Assembly: GCF_029626145.1 (NCBI RefSeq)
Contig: NZ_JARUBJ010000002.1
Span: 4,127,501 to 4,191,500 of the forward strand
Direction: 5' to 3'
DNA length: 64,000 nucleotides
Source: Micromonospora sp. WMMD961
GTDB lineage: Bacteria; Actinomycetota; Actinomycetes; Mycobacteriales; Micromonosporaceae
Positions 48,648-57,952 of the stretch are shown piece by piece. Each line of letters starts with the position of its first letter. The stretch's first letter is position 1. The notes beneath the pieces were generated by a model. The model was not told the DNA's origin. It saw only the letters and a list, made by a program, of their open reading frames with translations, and searched no databases. A program made the translations under genes and the position numbers.

Positions 48648-51600
48648 ATGCCCCAAAAAATCCGTTCGCTCTGCCTCATCCTGCTCGCCGTCGTCGCCGT
48701 GGTGAGCACCACCACCGCCCTGCCCGCCGAGGCCGCCCCCCGCTTCCGGGTGCTGGTCTTCTCCAAGATCACGAACTTCTACCACGACTCGATCCCGGCC
48801 GGCATCGCCGCCATCCAGCAACTCGGCGCCGCGCACAACTTCGAGGTCGTCGCCACCACCGACGCCGCCGCGTTCACCGACGCCAACCTCGCCACCTTCG
48901 ACGCCCTGGTCTTCAACAACACCAACTCGCTGCCGACCTCGGGTGACCTGCTCAACGCCAGTCAGCGGGCCGCGTTGCAGACCTTCATCCGCAACGGCGG
49001 CGGCTGGGCCGGTCTGCACGCCGCGTCGGCCAGCGAACGCGACTGGCAGTGGTACGAGGGCCTGGTCGGCGCGATCTTCGACTACCACCCCGACTTCTCG
49101 TCCACCGGCGGCACGTTCCCCGGGCGGGTCAAGGTGCTCGACCGGGCCCACCCCTCCACCCGCAACCTGCCGGAGCTCTGGGAACAGAGCGAGGAGTGGT
49201 ACAACTGGCGGACCAACCCGACCGGCAACGTGCACACCCTCGCGCAGATCAAGGTGCGCGACGGCATCAACGGGCTGGACGAGGGCGTCGACCACGCGTA
49301 CTCCTGGTGTCAGCGCTACGACGGCGGCCGGTCCTGGTTCACCGCCGGCGGGCACGCCAGCTCCCAGTTCAGCAGCGCGACCTTCCTGGAGCACCTGCGC
49401 TACGGCATCGAGTGGGCGGCCGGCGCGGTCGCCGGCGATTGCTCGGCCACGAAGACCAGCAACTTCGAACGAGTGGGTCTGGTCACCGAGAACCTGGCCG
49501 ACCCGTTCGAGTTGGCCGTCGCGCCCGACCGGAAGGTCTACTACATCCAGCGCACCGGCGCGTTGAAGGTCGTCAACTCCGACACCCTCCAGGTCACCAC
49601 GCTGCTGGACTTCGCGTACACCTCGGCGATGACCGACCAGTCCGACGGGTTGCTCGGGATGACCCTGGACCGCAACTTCGCCAGCAACGGCTGGATCTAC
49701 CTGCTCTGGTCGGACAAGACCCTCAAACAGCTCAACCTGTCCCGCTTCACCGTCGCCAACAACAGCGTCGCGCTCTCCTCGGAGAAACGCCTGCTGACCA
49801 TCCCCACCTACCGGGGTGAGGGCCGGGCCAACTCGCACATGGGCGGCTCGCTGGCCATGGACGGGGCCGGGCGGCTCTACGCGGCGATCGGCGACAACAC
49901 CGACCCGTTCGCCTCCAGCGGCTACACCCCGATCGACGAGCGTTCCGGCCGCGCCGCCTGGGACGCCCAGGGCACCGCCGGCAACACCAACGACCTGCGC
50001 GGCAAGATCCTGCGGATCACCCCGCAGTCCGACGGTACGTACACAGTGCCCAGCGGCAACCTCTTCGCCCCCGGCACCGCGCGGACCCAGCCGGAGATCT
50101 ACGCGATGGGCATGCGCAACCCGTTCCGGATCACCGTCGAGCCGCAGACCAACGCGGTGCTCGTGGCCGACTACGGCCCGGACGCCCGCGCCGCCGACGC
50201 CAACCGCGGCCCGGAGGGGACTGTCGAGTTCAACCGGATCACCGCCGCCGGCAACTACGGCTGGCCGTACTGCGTGGGCAACAACATCCCGTTCAACGAC
50301 TACAACTTCGCCACCAACACCTCGGGAGCGAAGTTCAACTGCTCCGCGCCGGTCAACAACTCCCCCAACAACACCGGCCTGACCAACCTGCCGGCGGCGA
50401 AGTCCGCGCTGGTCTGGTACGCGTACTCCGCCTCCACCCAGTTCCCCGAGCTGGGCACCGGTGGTGGCGGGCCGATGAGCGGCCCGGTCTACGACTACGA
50501 CCCGGCCAACACCCGCACCACGAAGTTCCCGGAGTACTTCGAGGGCAAGTGGATCACCTACGAACTGACGCGGAGGTGGTTCAAGACCCTCTCGATCCAC
50601 AAGACGGCGCAGACGTTCAGCAACGCGCGCTTCGGGCCGACCGCCGTCGGCGACCTCCAGTCGATCAACGGCATCTTCGACACCATGAGCTGGATCCAGC
50701 CCTTCGAGGCGGAGTTCGGCCCGGACGGTTCGCTCTACGTCATCGACTTCGGCGAGGGCACCGGCAGTGGTCGCGGCGGCAGCAACGCCGGGGCGGGCAT
50801 CTACCGGATCGACTACGTGGCCAACGGCCGGCCACCGACCGCGAAGATCGCCGCCACCCCGGACAGCGGACGTACGCCGCTCACTGTCACCTTCTCCTCG
50901 GCCGGCACGACAGCGGGTGACGGCACGGCGCTCGGCTACGCCTGGGACTTCACCAACGACGGCAGCACCGACTCGACCGCCGCCAACCCGAGTCACACCT
51001 ACTCCACCGCAGGACAGCACACCGCGCGGCTGACCGTCCGCAACAGCGGAAACGGGTTGACCGCGACCGCGGTCACCGACGTGGTGGTCGGCAACACCCG
51101 ACCCACCGTGACCATCAGCGTGCCCGACGGCGGCTACTTCGACTTCGGCGACAAGATTCCGTTCACGGTGACGGTCACCGACCCGGAGGACACCACAGTC
51201 GACTGCACCAAGGTGACCGTGCAGACGCAACTCGGCCACGACTCGCACGCCCACCCGCTGGACGTCTACACCGGCTGCTCGGGGCTGCTCTCCACCGAGG
51301 CGGACGCCGGTGACGGGCACGGACCGGGGCAGAACCTCTACACCCTGATCACCGCGCAGTACACCGACGGCGGCGCGGCCGGCGCACCGGCGCTGACCGG
51401 TTCGACCCGCGTGCAGTTGCAGCCCAAGAGCCGGGAGGCCGAGCACTTCAGCACCCAGTCCGGCGTCACGGTCAACGACCGGGCCACCGCCCGCGCCGGT
51501 AGGCGGCTCGGCGACGTCGACCACAACGACTGGGTCGCGTACGGGCCGGTGGACCTGCGCAACATCGGCTCGGTCACGCTCGGAGTGACCAATGGCGGTC

Positions 51601-52109
51601 TCGGCGGCACCATCGAGCTGCGTACCGGGTCGCCGACCGGAACGCTGGTCGGCTCGGTCGCCATCGGCTCGACCGGCGGGTGGGACAACCTGGTCTCCCC
51701 CACCGTCACGCTGACCAACAAACCGACCGGCACCACCACCCTGTACGCGAAGTTCGTCAACCCCGCCCAGACCGGCGGCACCCCGGACCTGCTCGCCTTG
51801 GACTGGCTACGGTTCAACGGCGCCGGGGTCAAACAGGAACCGGGCGGGACGTTGTCAGTGGCCGCCAACCCGGCCGGTGGCACCGGGACGCTGAACACCA
51901 CGCTCACCGCCACCGCGACAGCGCCGTCCGGGCAGAGCATCACCGACTACGCGTGGGACTTCGGCGACAACAGCGCCATCGCGCACGGGGCGACCCTGCG
52001 CTCGATCGCCCACAGCTATCCCCGTAAGGGCACCTTCACCGTCCGGGTGACGACCACCTACAGCAGCGGGGAAACCCGCTCGATGAATCTGACCGTCACA
52101 GTCAACTGA
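48648..52109 (+). CDS. secreted multidomain protein: ThuA, sorbosone-dehydrogenase-like, PKD and carbohydrate-binding domains (1153 aa)
   Basis: Signal peptide (residues 1-28). Residues about 28-265 are a ThuA/trehalose-utilisation fold (RFRVLVFSKITNFYHDSIPAG, GWAGLHAAS, HPDFSSTGGTFPG). Residues about 275-720 are a soluble glucose/sorbosone-dehydrogenase-type beta-propeller (ELAVAPDRKVYYIQRTG, LLGMTLDRNF, NSHMGGSLAMDGAGRLY, GMRNPFRITV). Then a PKD domain (about 727-820), a strand domain, a CBM6-like domain (about 927-1060) and a second PKD-like domain. Known ThuA-GSDH-CBM6 proteins occur in actinomycetes and act on unknown sugars. PQQ binding is possible but not proven. Strong operator signals upstream suggest induction by carbohydrates. 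Confidence 0.9.
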   Translation: MPQKIRSLCLILLAVVAVVSTTTALPAEAAPRFRVLVFSKITNFYHDSIPAGIAAIQQLGAAHNFEVVATTDAAAFTDANLATFDALVFNNTNSLPTSGDLLNASQRAALQTFIRNGGGWAGLHAASASERDWQWYEGLVGAIFDYHPDFSSTGGTFPGRVKVLDRAHPSTRNLPELWEQSEEWYNWRTNPTGNVHTLAQIKVRDGINGLDEGVDHAYSWCQRYDGGRSWFTAGGHASSQFSSATFLEHLRYGIEWAAGAVAGDCSATKTSNFERVGLVTENLADPFELAVAPDRKVYYIQRTGALKVVNSDTLQVTTLLDFAYTSAMTDQSDGLLGMTLDRNFASNGWIYLLWSDKTLKQLNLSRFTVANNSVALSSEKRLLTIPTYRGEGRANSHMGGSLAMDGAGRLYAAIGDNTDPFASSGYTPIDERSGRAAWDAQGTAGNTNDLRGKILRITPQSDGTYTVPSGNLFAPGTARTQPEIYAMGMRNPFRITVEPQTNAVLVADYGPDARAADANRGPEGTVEFNRITAAGNYGWPYCVGNNIPFNDYNFATNTSGAKFNCSAPVNNSPNNTGLTNLPAAKSALVWYAYSASTQFPELGTGGGGPMSGPVYDYDPANTRTTKFPEYFEGKWITYELTRRWFKTLSIHKTAQTFSNARFGPTAVGDLQSINGIFDTMSWIQPFEAEFGPDGSLYVIDFGEGTGSGRGGSNAGAGIYRIDYVANGRPPTAKIAATPDSGRTPLTVTFSSAGTTAGDGTALGYAWDFTNDGSTDSTAANPSHTYSTAGQHTARLTVRNSGNGLTATAVTDVVVGNTRPTVTISVPDGGYFDFGDKIPFTVTVTDPEDTTVDCTKVTVQTQLGHDSHAHPLDVYTGCSGLLSTEADAGDGHGPGQNLYTLITAQYTDGGAAGAPALTGSTRVQLQPKSREAEHFSTQSGVTVNDRATARAGRRLGDVDHNDWVAYGPVDLRNIGSVTLGVTNGGLGGTIELRTGSPTGTLVGSVAIGSTGGWDNLVSPTVTLTNKPTGTTTLYAKFVNPAQTGGTPDLLALDWLRFNGAGVKQEPGGTLSVAANPAGGTGTLNTTLTATATAPSGQSITDYAWDFGDNSAIAHGATLRSIAHSYPRKGTFTVRVTTTYSSGETRSMNLTVTVN

Positions 52110-52117
52110 CCGCAGGG

Positions 52118-52152
52118 GCGGTGGCGGTCGGGGTGACCCCGCCCGCCACCGC
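52118..52152. terminator. nested hairpin after the multidomain secreted protein
   Basis: GCGGTGGCGG (52118-52127) pairs perfectly with CCGCCACCGC (52143-52152), and an inner GGGG-TGA-CCCC stem extends it. It starts eight bases past the stop. Confidence 0.8.
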
Positions 52153-52194
52153 AGCACTACCAACCGAGCGCCCGTCGCCACGATCCGCGCAACA

Positions 52195-52425
52195 TCAGGG
52201 ATGTTGGTGCCTCCCATGTGTCGGAGGCAGCATCATCCAGGAAACTGCTCGAATCTTGGCGCGGAGCGTCCGGCACAGGGGGAGCAGGTATCCGACTTTC
52301 GCCTCGTCCCGGATGAGGATGAAGACCTGTGGCACCTTTGCCACAACGACCGTGGGGATTTGATCCCCGTTGACGGTGGGTACCGCCTCGGCGACCTCAC
52401 CATCTTGTCCCAGCGAAGCGGGCAT
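52195..52425 (-). CDS. small hypothetical protein (76 aa)
   Basis: ATG at 52425 is preceded by a very strong ribosome site (AGGAGGAAGAC). The peptide (start PASLGQDGEVAEAVPTVNG, then VPQVFILIRDEAKVGYLLPLCRTLRAKIRAVSW) has no signal or membrane helix and no family that I recognise. The region is less GC-rich than the window average. It is divergent from the GntR-like gene and shares its operator-containing intergenic region (52426-52541). Confidence 0.65.
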   Translation of the reverse strand: MPASLGQDGEVAEAVPTVNGDQIPTVVVAKVPQVFILIRDEAKVGYLLPLCRTLRAKIRAVSWMMLPPTHGRHQHP

Positions 52426-52470
52426 GTCTTCCTCCTAGTTCCCGACCACGACCTCACATCAACCTACCAC

Positions 52471-52495
52471 TCCTGTAAGGCCTATAAATACAGGA
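52471..52495. promoter_or_regulatory. perfect inverted repeat overlapping a TATAAA element (GntR operator candidate)
   Basis: TCCTGTA (52471-52477) and TACAGGA (52489-52495) are perfect inverted repeats, 11 bp apart. TATAAA (52483-52488) in the spacer could be a -10. Position just upstream of the GntR-type gene indicates autoregulation. Confidence 0.6.
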
Positions 52496-52541
52496 AGGGG
52501 TGGCCATACGCTCCATGCGATCCCGGTGTTTTGCTCACCCG

Positions 52542-52784
52542 GTGCCCTACGAGCAGCCACTGTGGCGACAGATCAGAGATGATCTAAGAGCCAAGATCAA
52601 GGCGGGGATTTACCCAGCCGGATCGAAGCTGCCGTCTGTCCGCCTCCTGGCCGACGACTACGACACCTCGCACATGACCGTCAGGCGCGCCGTGGACACC
52701 ATGATTGAGAGCGGCGAGCTGATCGGCAGAGCAGGTAGAGGCATTTTCGTGTCGGCTCCCGGCACGCCAGGTACGAAGCAGTAG
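52542..52784 (+). CDS. minimal GntR-family DNA-binding protein, HTH domain only (80 aa)
   Basis: The whole protein is a GntR winged helix (LWRQIRDDLRAKIKAGIYPAGSKLPSVRLLADDYDTSHMTVRRAVDTMIESGELIGRAGRGIFVSA) and lacks an effector-binding domain. This minimal form is known from YtrA-like and plasmid or integrative-element regulators. I start at GTG 52542, where family similarity begins; GTG 52500 and ATG 52515 are alternatives. A perfect inverted repeat lies just upstream and a small hypothetical gene is divergent. Confidence 0.8.
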   Translation: MPYEQPLWRQIRDDLRAKIKAGIYPAGSKLPSVRLLADDYDTSHMTVRRAVDTMIESGELIGRAGRGIFVSAPGTPGTKQ

Positions 52785-52959
52785 CCCGGCTAAGCGAGCG
52801 GTGGTGACCGACCAGCCGTTCACCGGGCCGCGCCGGTGTAGGCCCAAGATCCCATCGACCTGGGGTTCGTGGGGCTCCGGCCCGTACGGCAAGCCATGCT
52901 CACGCTGATACATGGCCCCATTGCGCAGCCCCCTCACCCACCCGACTCGGGGAGCCCGC

Positions 52960-53496
52960 ATGAACAACCGGTACGTCGTCATCACGGGTGGGCCGGGAGC
53001 CGGCAAGACCACGCTGCTCGACAGCCTGCGGCAGGCCGGCCATGCCTGCGTCGATGAGGCGGGGCGACAGATCACCCAGGACCAGCTTCGGATCGGCGGT
53101 CAGGCTGTGCACGGCGCGGATTCCCGGCTGTACGCCGAGATCACGCTGAGCTGGGAGATCCGCTCCTACCGCCAGGCCAGCCAGCACACCGGCCCGGTCT
53201 TCTTCGACCGCGGGATTCCGGATGTGCTCGGTTACTACCTCCTGCTCGGCTGGCCCGTACCGGATCACGTGGCCGCGGCGGCACGGCGGTTCCGCTACCA
53301 CCGACGGGTCTTCATCGCCCCGCCCTGGCCGGCGATATACGCCAACGACAGCGAGCGACACCAGGACTTCGCCGAGGCGGTCCGCACCCACGACGCCATG
53401 GCCACGGCCTACACCCAGCTCGGCTACGAGCTGAGTGCCCTGCCGCTGAGCGACGTCGTCTCACGCCGCGCCTTCGTCGAGCGACTGGCACTCTGA
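52960..53496 (+). CDS. AAA_28-type P-loop NTPase/kinase (178 aa)
   Basis: Walker A VITGGPGAGKTTLLDSL at the N-terminus, VFFDRGIPDVLGYYLLLG as Walker B-like region, and FIAPPWPAIYANDSERHQDFAEAVRTHDAM, the typical AAA_28 kinase-like signature. These proteins phosphorylate small molecules or nucleotides; the true substrate is unknown. ATG 52960 follows GGGGAGC. The 175 bases before it contain no other supported gene. Confidence 0.88.
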   Translation: MNNRYVVITGGPGAGKTTLLDSLRQAGHACVDEAGRQITQDQLRIGGQAVHGADSRLYAEITLSWEIRSYRQASQHTGPVFFDRGIPDVLGYYLLLGWPVPDHVAAAARRFRYHRRVFIAPPWPAIYANDSERHQDFAEAVRTHDAMATAYTQLGYELSALPLSDVVSRRAFVERLAL

Positions 53497-53513
53497 TCGT
53501 GGAGGCCCGAGCC

Positions 53514-53538
53514 GTGGGGCGGCGCGCAGCGGCCCCAC
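53514..53538. terminator. hairpin between converging NTPase and subtilase genes
   Basis: GTGGGGC (53514-53520) pairs with GCCCCAC (53532-53538), loop 11 bases, in the 60-bp gap between the two stops. Short but correctly placed. Confidence 0.6.
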
Positions 53539-53556
53539 CCCACGACTCAGAACTGG

Positions 53557-56500
53557 CTACTCCCAGGAACTCCGTTGGGTGTAGACGAGGTTGCCGGGGA
53601 TGATCGTGCCGTTGGTGCGGTACTCGGTGTACGCCCAGACGTCGCCCTCGGCCAGCGGCTTCTTTGGCTTCAGCGTGAAGTTGAAGCCCTGACCGCGCTC
53701 TGCCGTGGAGGGCAGGGTCAGCGTGGCAGGTGAATACTTGGCGTTACGGCCGATGATGGCGTAGCCCAGGTCGACATCGACCACCGGACCACCGGGCACC
53801 TGCGCGAACACGTACGCGGTGTAGCGCCCCGGCTCGGGCAGGAACTTGTACGCCTGCTCCAGGCTGGTCCAGTACCTGTCACTGCTGTAGATGAGGGTGT
53901 CGCCCTTGTACAGGTACAGATCGAGGTTCGTGTTCGGGTCGTCGGTGTTGGCTTCGACGACGATGCCGGCAGTGTTCGCTGGCACGGTGAAGTCGACCTT
54001 CTTCACGCCGGATGCCTTCGGGTCGAACACCCCGCCGTAGACGCCGGCCGGAATCGAGTACGACTCCCGCTGCATCGGCGTGTAACCGGTGCTGCGTCCG
54101 GCGAGCGGTCCGCTGAAGCCCGGCTGGACGTAGCCGAATGCGCCGTTGGTCATCCGGCCGAACTCCTCGCCGTCGTCGGCGTACGGCCGGGCTGCGATCC
54201 CCCACGGACGGGCGGCGACCGGGATCCGGGCGGTGTGGGTCCTGCCGTGCCAGGTGATCGATCCGGTCACGTACCGGTCCCAGGGCGCGCTGCCCCGACG
54301 CACGGTGATCGTCACCGTCGCGGAGGCGCCGGGCGCCAGCGTCACCGATGCCGGCGACACGGTGACCTTCATGCCGGGCAGGCCCGACACCGACGAACGG
54401 TAGGTCTCCTTCGCCTCACCCACGTTGGTCAGGGTGCGGGTGACGGTCACCGGGCGGGTGCCGTCGTACTCGCGCAACGAGATGGCCGGCAGGTTGAGTT
54501 CCTTGCCGTCGGGCTGGGCCGTCTCGCTGAACGTGACCAGTTCCGCCGCCGTCGGTTGGATGACCAGGCCGGGGTCGGCGGCCTTGGCCAGGTTGACGAA
54601 CCCACTGCCCTGCTCCAGAGGGTCGCTGGTGCCGACCGTGTCGGTGGCGGTGGTCCGCAGCGCGGAGGCGACCGCGCCGGGTGACCAGTCCGGGTGGGTG
54701 GCGCGCAGGATCGCCGCCGCGCCGGCCACGTACGGTGAGGCCATCGAGGTGCCGGAGTACGCGTCGTAGTTCCGCCCGAAGTTGCCCGCCGGCGAGACCG
54801 CCGCGATGATGTTCGACCCTGGCGCGACCAGGTCCGGCTTGAAGACGCCGAGGGTCACCTTGTCCGGGCCGGTGGAGGAGAAGTCCGCCACGCTCGGGAT
54901 GCCCGGGACGCTGGAACCGTCACCGCCGCTGCGGAGGGTGACCTTCGCGTCGGTGGGGTGGCGCATCAGGTAGTTGAAGAGCGAGCCGGCCTGCTTCTCG
55001 GTCGGCAGGTAGACCACGGGGAAGTTGAAGATGGAGTTGATCCGGTAGTTGCCGACCGGGTCGAACACCACCATCGCCGCCCCGCCCTTGGCCTTGATCT
55101 CGGCGGCGGAGCCGAACATGTCGGACAACGCGCAGGCGACGACCTTGCCCTTGATCTTGGCAGGGTCGAGGCTGCCGGGCTCGCAGTAGACCGCGCCCAG
55201 ATCCGGCGAGCCGGCCTGTTCGCCGAAGACCATCGGTCGTGAGTCGCCGCCGGGCAGGGCGTCCAGCGAACCGCCGACGAGCTTCGTGCCGTCGCCCAGC
55301 TTGACCGTCGCCTCGTCGAGCTTGGTCACCGCCGCGCCGACAGTGGTCACCCACGGCGCCGCGTTGCTGATCGCCCCGCTCACGATGCCGGTGTTGCCCG
55401 CCGACGCCGCCACGAAGACACCGGCCAGCGTGGCGTTGAGGAACGCGATGCCGATCGGGGTGTTGGCCTCCCAGTCACCGAGCTGGGAGCCGATCGAGAA
55501 GTTGATCACCTGTACGCCGTCGGCGACGGCGGCGTCGATGCCGGCGATGATGTCGGCGTCGTAGCCCATGCCACCCCAGAGCACCTTGTAGACGGCGATC
55601 TGGGCGTCCGGGGCCACCCCGGCGACGGGACCGAAGCGGCGACCGTCGATCGTGACGTTCGACTGGGGCAGGCCGGCAGCGGTGGAGGCGGTGTGCGTGC
55701 CGTGCCCGGACATGTCGCGGGGGGACAGCATCTCGCCGTCGGGCACCGAGCCGCCGTAGGCGAGCCACGAGTCGGCGAAGTACCGGGCGCCGACGATCTT
55801 GCCGTTGCAGTGTTCGGCCACGAAGCCGACACCGGTCTGGCAGGTGCCGCGCCAGGTCGCCGGGGCGGGCATCTTCTTGGCGAACGACGCGCTCTCCGGC
55901 CAGATGCCGGTGTCCAGGACGCCGATCACCATGCCCGCGCCGGTACCGGGGCCGGGCTTAGCGGGCTTGTCCGGCTTACCGGCGGCGTCCGCTCCCGCCG
56001 ATTGGTCCACCTCGTCGGGAGTGGGGGTGGGGGTGGCCGGGGCGCTGGGGGCGGGTGCGGTCGGCGGGGGCGTCGGGGTGCCGAGCGCGCGGGAGGCGGT
56101 CACGGCGCGGACGCGCTTGTCCGCCCGCAACGCGGTGACCTGCTGGGGGGTCAGCTTCGCGGAGAACCCGTTGAAGGCGGTGGTGTACGCGGCGGTGACC
56201 TGGACCTTGGCGGCGGCGGCGACGGCGCTGCGCTGCGCGTCGAGGTGGCCGCGGTAGGCCCGTGCCGGTGCCGACGTCACGTCCAGCCGGCCACCCGCCT
56301 GCGGGCGGGTTCGCGCCAGCCCGGACGAGCCGCCGGCGTACGAGGTCAGGGGGTCCTCGGCCAGCTCGACGATGTACATGCCGGGGCGGGTCTCGTCCGC
56401 TGCGGCCTGTCGGTCGGCCGCCTTCCGGCCGCCCGGTCGGCGATCGGCGCCGTCGGCCAGGGTGACCTTCTTGTCGGACCCGGCGGTGAAGTAGCCGGCG

Positions 56501-56634
56501 CTGCCGCCACCCGACGGCCCTGCGGGTGCCGCCGACGCCGATCCCGCGACGCCGGTGGTACCGGTGACCAGGGCGAGGACCAGCGTCGGTATCGCCAGTC
56601 TTCGCACCTTGTTTCTGCTCGTGCTGGTAGCCAC
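53557..56634 (-). CDS. secreted S8 subtilisin-like protease (1025 aa)
   Basis: Signal peptide (about 1-37), I9-type propeptide (about 75-165, ending PQQVTALRADKRVRAV), then a Pro-rich spacer and a catalytic domain with VIGVLDTGIWPES (Asp), MSGHGTHTASTAAG (His) and YSGTSMASPYVAGAAA (Ser). A PA domain insertion (VVACALSDMFGSAAEIKAKGGAAMVVF) lies between His and Ser. A fibronectin-like and a C-terminal beta domain follow. I chose GTG 56634 for its ribosome site AAAGGAG; the upstream frame contains the operator. Likely a large extracellular protease. Confidence 0.93.
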   Translation of the reverse strand: MATSTSRNKVRRLAIPTLVLALVTGTTGVAGSASAAPAGPSGGGSAGYFTAGSDKKVTLADGADRRPGGRKAADRQAAADETRPGMYIVELAEDPLTSYAGGSSGLARTRPQAGGRLDVTSAPARAYRGHLDAQRSAVAAAAKVQVTAAYTTAFNGFSAKLTPQQVTALRADKRVRAVTASRALGTPTPPPTAPAPSAPATPTPTPDEVDQSAGADAAGKPDKPAKPGPGTGAGMVIGVLDTGIWPESASFAKKMPAPATWRGTCQTGVGFVAEHCNGKIVGARYFADSWLAYGGSVPDGEMLSPRDMSGHGTHTASTAAGLPQSNVTIDGRRFGPVAGVAPDAQIAVYKVLWGGMGYDADIIAGIDAAVADGVQVINFSIGSQLGDWEANTPIGIAFLNATLAGVFVAASAGNTGIVSGAISNAAPWVTTVGAAVTKLDEATVKLGDGTKLVGGSLDALPGGDSRPMVFGEQAGSPDLGAVYCEPGSLDPAKIKGKVVACALSDMFGSAAEIKAKGGAAMVVFDPVGNYRINSIFNFPVVYLPTEKQAGSLFNYLMRHPTDAKVTLRSGGDGSSVPGIPSVADFSSTGPDKVTLGVFKPDLVAPGSNIIAAVSPAGNFGRNYDAYSGTSMASPYVAGAAAILRATHPDWSPGAVASALRTTATDTVGTSDPLEQGSGFVNLAKAADPGLVIQPTAAELVTFSETAQPDGKELNLPAISLREYDGTRPVTVTRTLTNVGEAKETYRSSVSGLPGMKVTVSPASVTLAPGASATVTITVRRGSAPWDRYVTGSITWHGRTHTARIPVAARPWGIAARPYADDGEEFGRMTNGAFGYVQPGFSGPLAGRSTGYTPMQRESYSIPAGVYGGVFDPKASGVKKVDFTVPANTAGIVVEANTDDPNTNLDLYLYKGDTLIYSSDRYWTSLEQAYKFLPEPGRYTAYVFAQVPGGPVVDVDLGYAIIGRNAKYSPATLTLPSTAERGQGFNFTLKPKKPLAEGDVWAYTEYRTNGTIIPGNLVYTQRSSWE

Positions 56635-56689
56635 GAGGCTCCTTTCGATGGCTCCTTTGTGGAGCACTGTTCCGATCGCGACCCGCTCA

Positions 56690-56703
56690 TGGGAGCGCTC
56701 CCC
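56690..56703. promoter_or_regulatory. CebR/LacI-type operator candidate upstream of the subtilase
   Basis: TGGGAGCGCTCCCC matches the 14-bp palindrome TGGGAGCGCTCCCA (CebR cellobiose repressor operator in streptomycetes) at 13 of 14 positions. It lies 56-69 bp upstream of the protease start. Confidence 0.6.
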
Positions 56704-56714
56704 CACCTAAGCCG

Positions 56715-56729
56715 CCGATGGTTAATCGA
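56715..56729. promoter_or_regulatory. 15-bp motif shared with the TetR-controlled exporter promoter
   Basis: CCGATGGTTAATCGA matches CCGATGGTTAGTCGA (5573-5587) at 14 of 15 positions. In both places it sits in the leftward promoter region of a reverse-strand gene. Confidence 0.5.
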
Positions 56730-56788
56730 GGGTTCGGAGAGTGTTTCGGATCGCTGGTGCGTATAAGATCACGATCCGTCAGCCGCGA

Positions 56789-57952
56789 CTAGATCAACTT
56801 TCTGCGATGCCGCCACAGCGCAGTGCACACCCCGGCCAGGGCGAGGCCGAGCAGCGGCGCGACACCGACGCCGGCGAGCGTGCAGGCCACCGCCAGCAGC
56901 GCCAGCGGCACCCAGCACCAGGCGGGCACGGTCCGCGGCGCACGACCGCGGCGGCGCGCTGCGGCCTCGGTCGCCATCGGCACCACCAGCACCGGCAGCG
57001 CGGCGGCCAGCAGGGTCAGCCAGGGCAGCACCAGACGGTCGAAGCGCGCCACCGCCAGCAGCCCGCCGAGCACCGCGACGGCGAGCATCGCCGCCCGCGC
57101 CGGCACCCGGGGCGCCAGGCCGCGCACCGCCAACGAACCGGAGTACGTGGTGGTCAGCGCGGCGGCGAAGACCGCCACCGCGACGAACAGATTCGCGTAC
57201 GCGGCCAGGCCCGACCCGGCGGCCAGCAACGCGACCACGTCCGCCTCACCGGTGCGCAGCCACAGGCCGGCACCGGCGATCACGCCGAGCAGCGCCGGCC
57301 CGACCAGCAGCCCCACACACCAGAGCAGGTCCCGCCGCCGGGCGAGGCCGGCACTGAAGTCGGGTGCGCGCAGCGCGAACACCGCCGCGTAGCCGATCAG
57401 CGCGGCGGCGTCGGCAAACCCACCGAAGGCGAGCCGGACGGGCGCGCCGGGCGGTGCCAGCACGGCCAGGCACCAGCCGACCAGCGCCACCGCGCTGAGC
57501 GTGGTGACCACCGCGATCCGGTTGCCGAGTCGGGCCGGCGCCCAGGAGACACTGAGGACCGCCACCTCCAGCAGGGCCGGCCCGGCCCAGCCCGGCAGGT
57601 GCGTCAACGCGGCCAGGGACGCACCGCCGAGCCCGACGTTGAACCCGTTCCACCCGACCATCGACACGGTCAGCACCGCCGCCAGCAGCAACCGCGAGGT
57701 GTTCCCCAGGTACGCGGGCAGCACCGCGGTCAGCGTCCCCCCGTCGCCGAGCGGCCGGCGCAGACCGATCCGGCCCTGCCCCCAGAGCAGTGCCGCCATC
57801 AGCGCCCCGCCGACCAGCAGACCCGCCACCGGCACCGCCCCACCGTGCCGGGCGGCCATCGCCGCGCCGAGCACCAGCGTGGCAGGTGCGGTGCCGATAC
57901 CCAGCCACGCGCCGACCGCCGCCGGCCAGCGCCGTTCGGCAGTCTCAGACAA
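56789..57952 (-). CDS. purine/cytosine permease-like transporter (387 aa)
   Basis: Ten to twelve hydrophobic helices; start region WLGIGTAPATLVLGAAMAARHGG, AYLGNTSRLLLAAVLTVSMVGWNGFNVGLGG and AFGGFADAAALIGYAAVFALRAPDFSAGLARRRD resemble NCS1-type cytosine permeases. The first codon is TTG 57952, which overlaps the stop of the isomerase gene (57945-57947), so the genes are coupled. The substrate may be the organic compound consumed by this operon, in addition to the ABC importer. Confidence 0.8.
   Translation of the reverse strand: MSETAERRWPAAVGAWLGIGTAPATLVLGAAMAARHGGAVPVAGLLVGGALMAALLWGQGRIGLRRPLGDGGTLTAVLPAYLGNTSRLLLAAVLTVSMVGWNGFNVGLGGASLAALTHLPGWAGPALLEVAVLSVSWAPARLGNRIAVVTTLSAVALVGWCLAVLAPPGAPVRLAFGGFADAAALIGYAAVFALRAPDFSAGLARRRDLLWCVGLLVGPALLGVIAGAGLWLRTGEADVVALLAAGSGLAAYANLFVAVAVFAAALTTTYSGSLAVRGLAPRVPARAAMLAVAVLGGLLAVARFDRLVLPWLTLLAAALPVLVVPMATEAAARRRGRAPRTVPAWCWVPLALLAVACTLAGVGVAPLLGLALAGVCTALWRHRRKLI

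Noticed and set aside
52584..53075. Reverse frame overlapping the GntR and NTPase genes
   Set aside because: It is antisense to two well-supported genes. The part in the gap (52785-52924) looks superficially protein-like but has no ribosome site.
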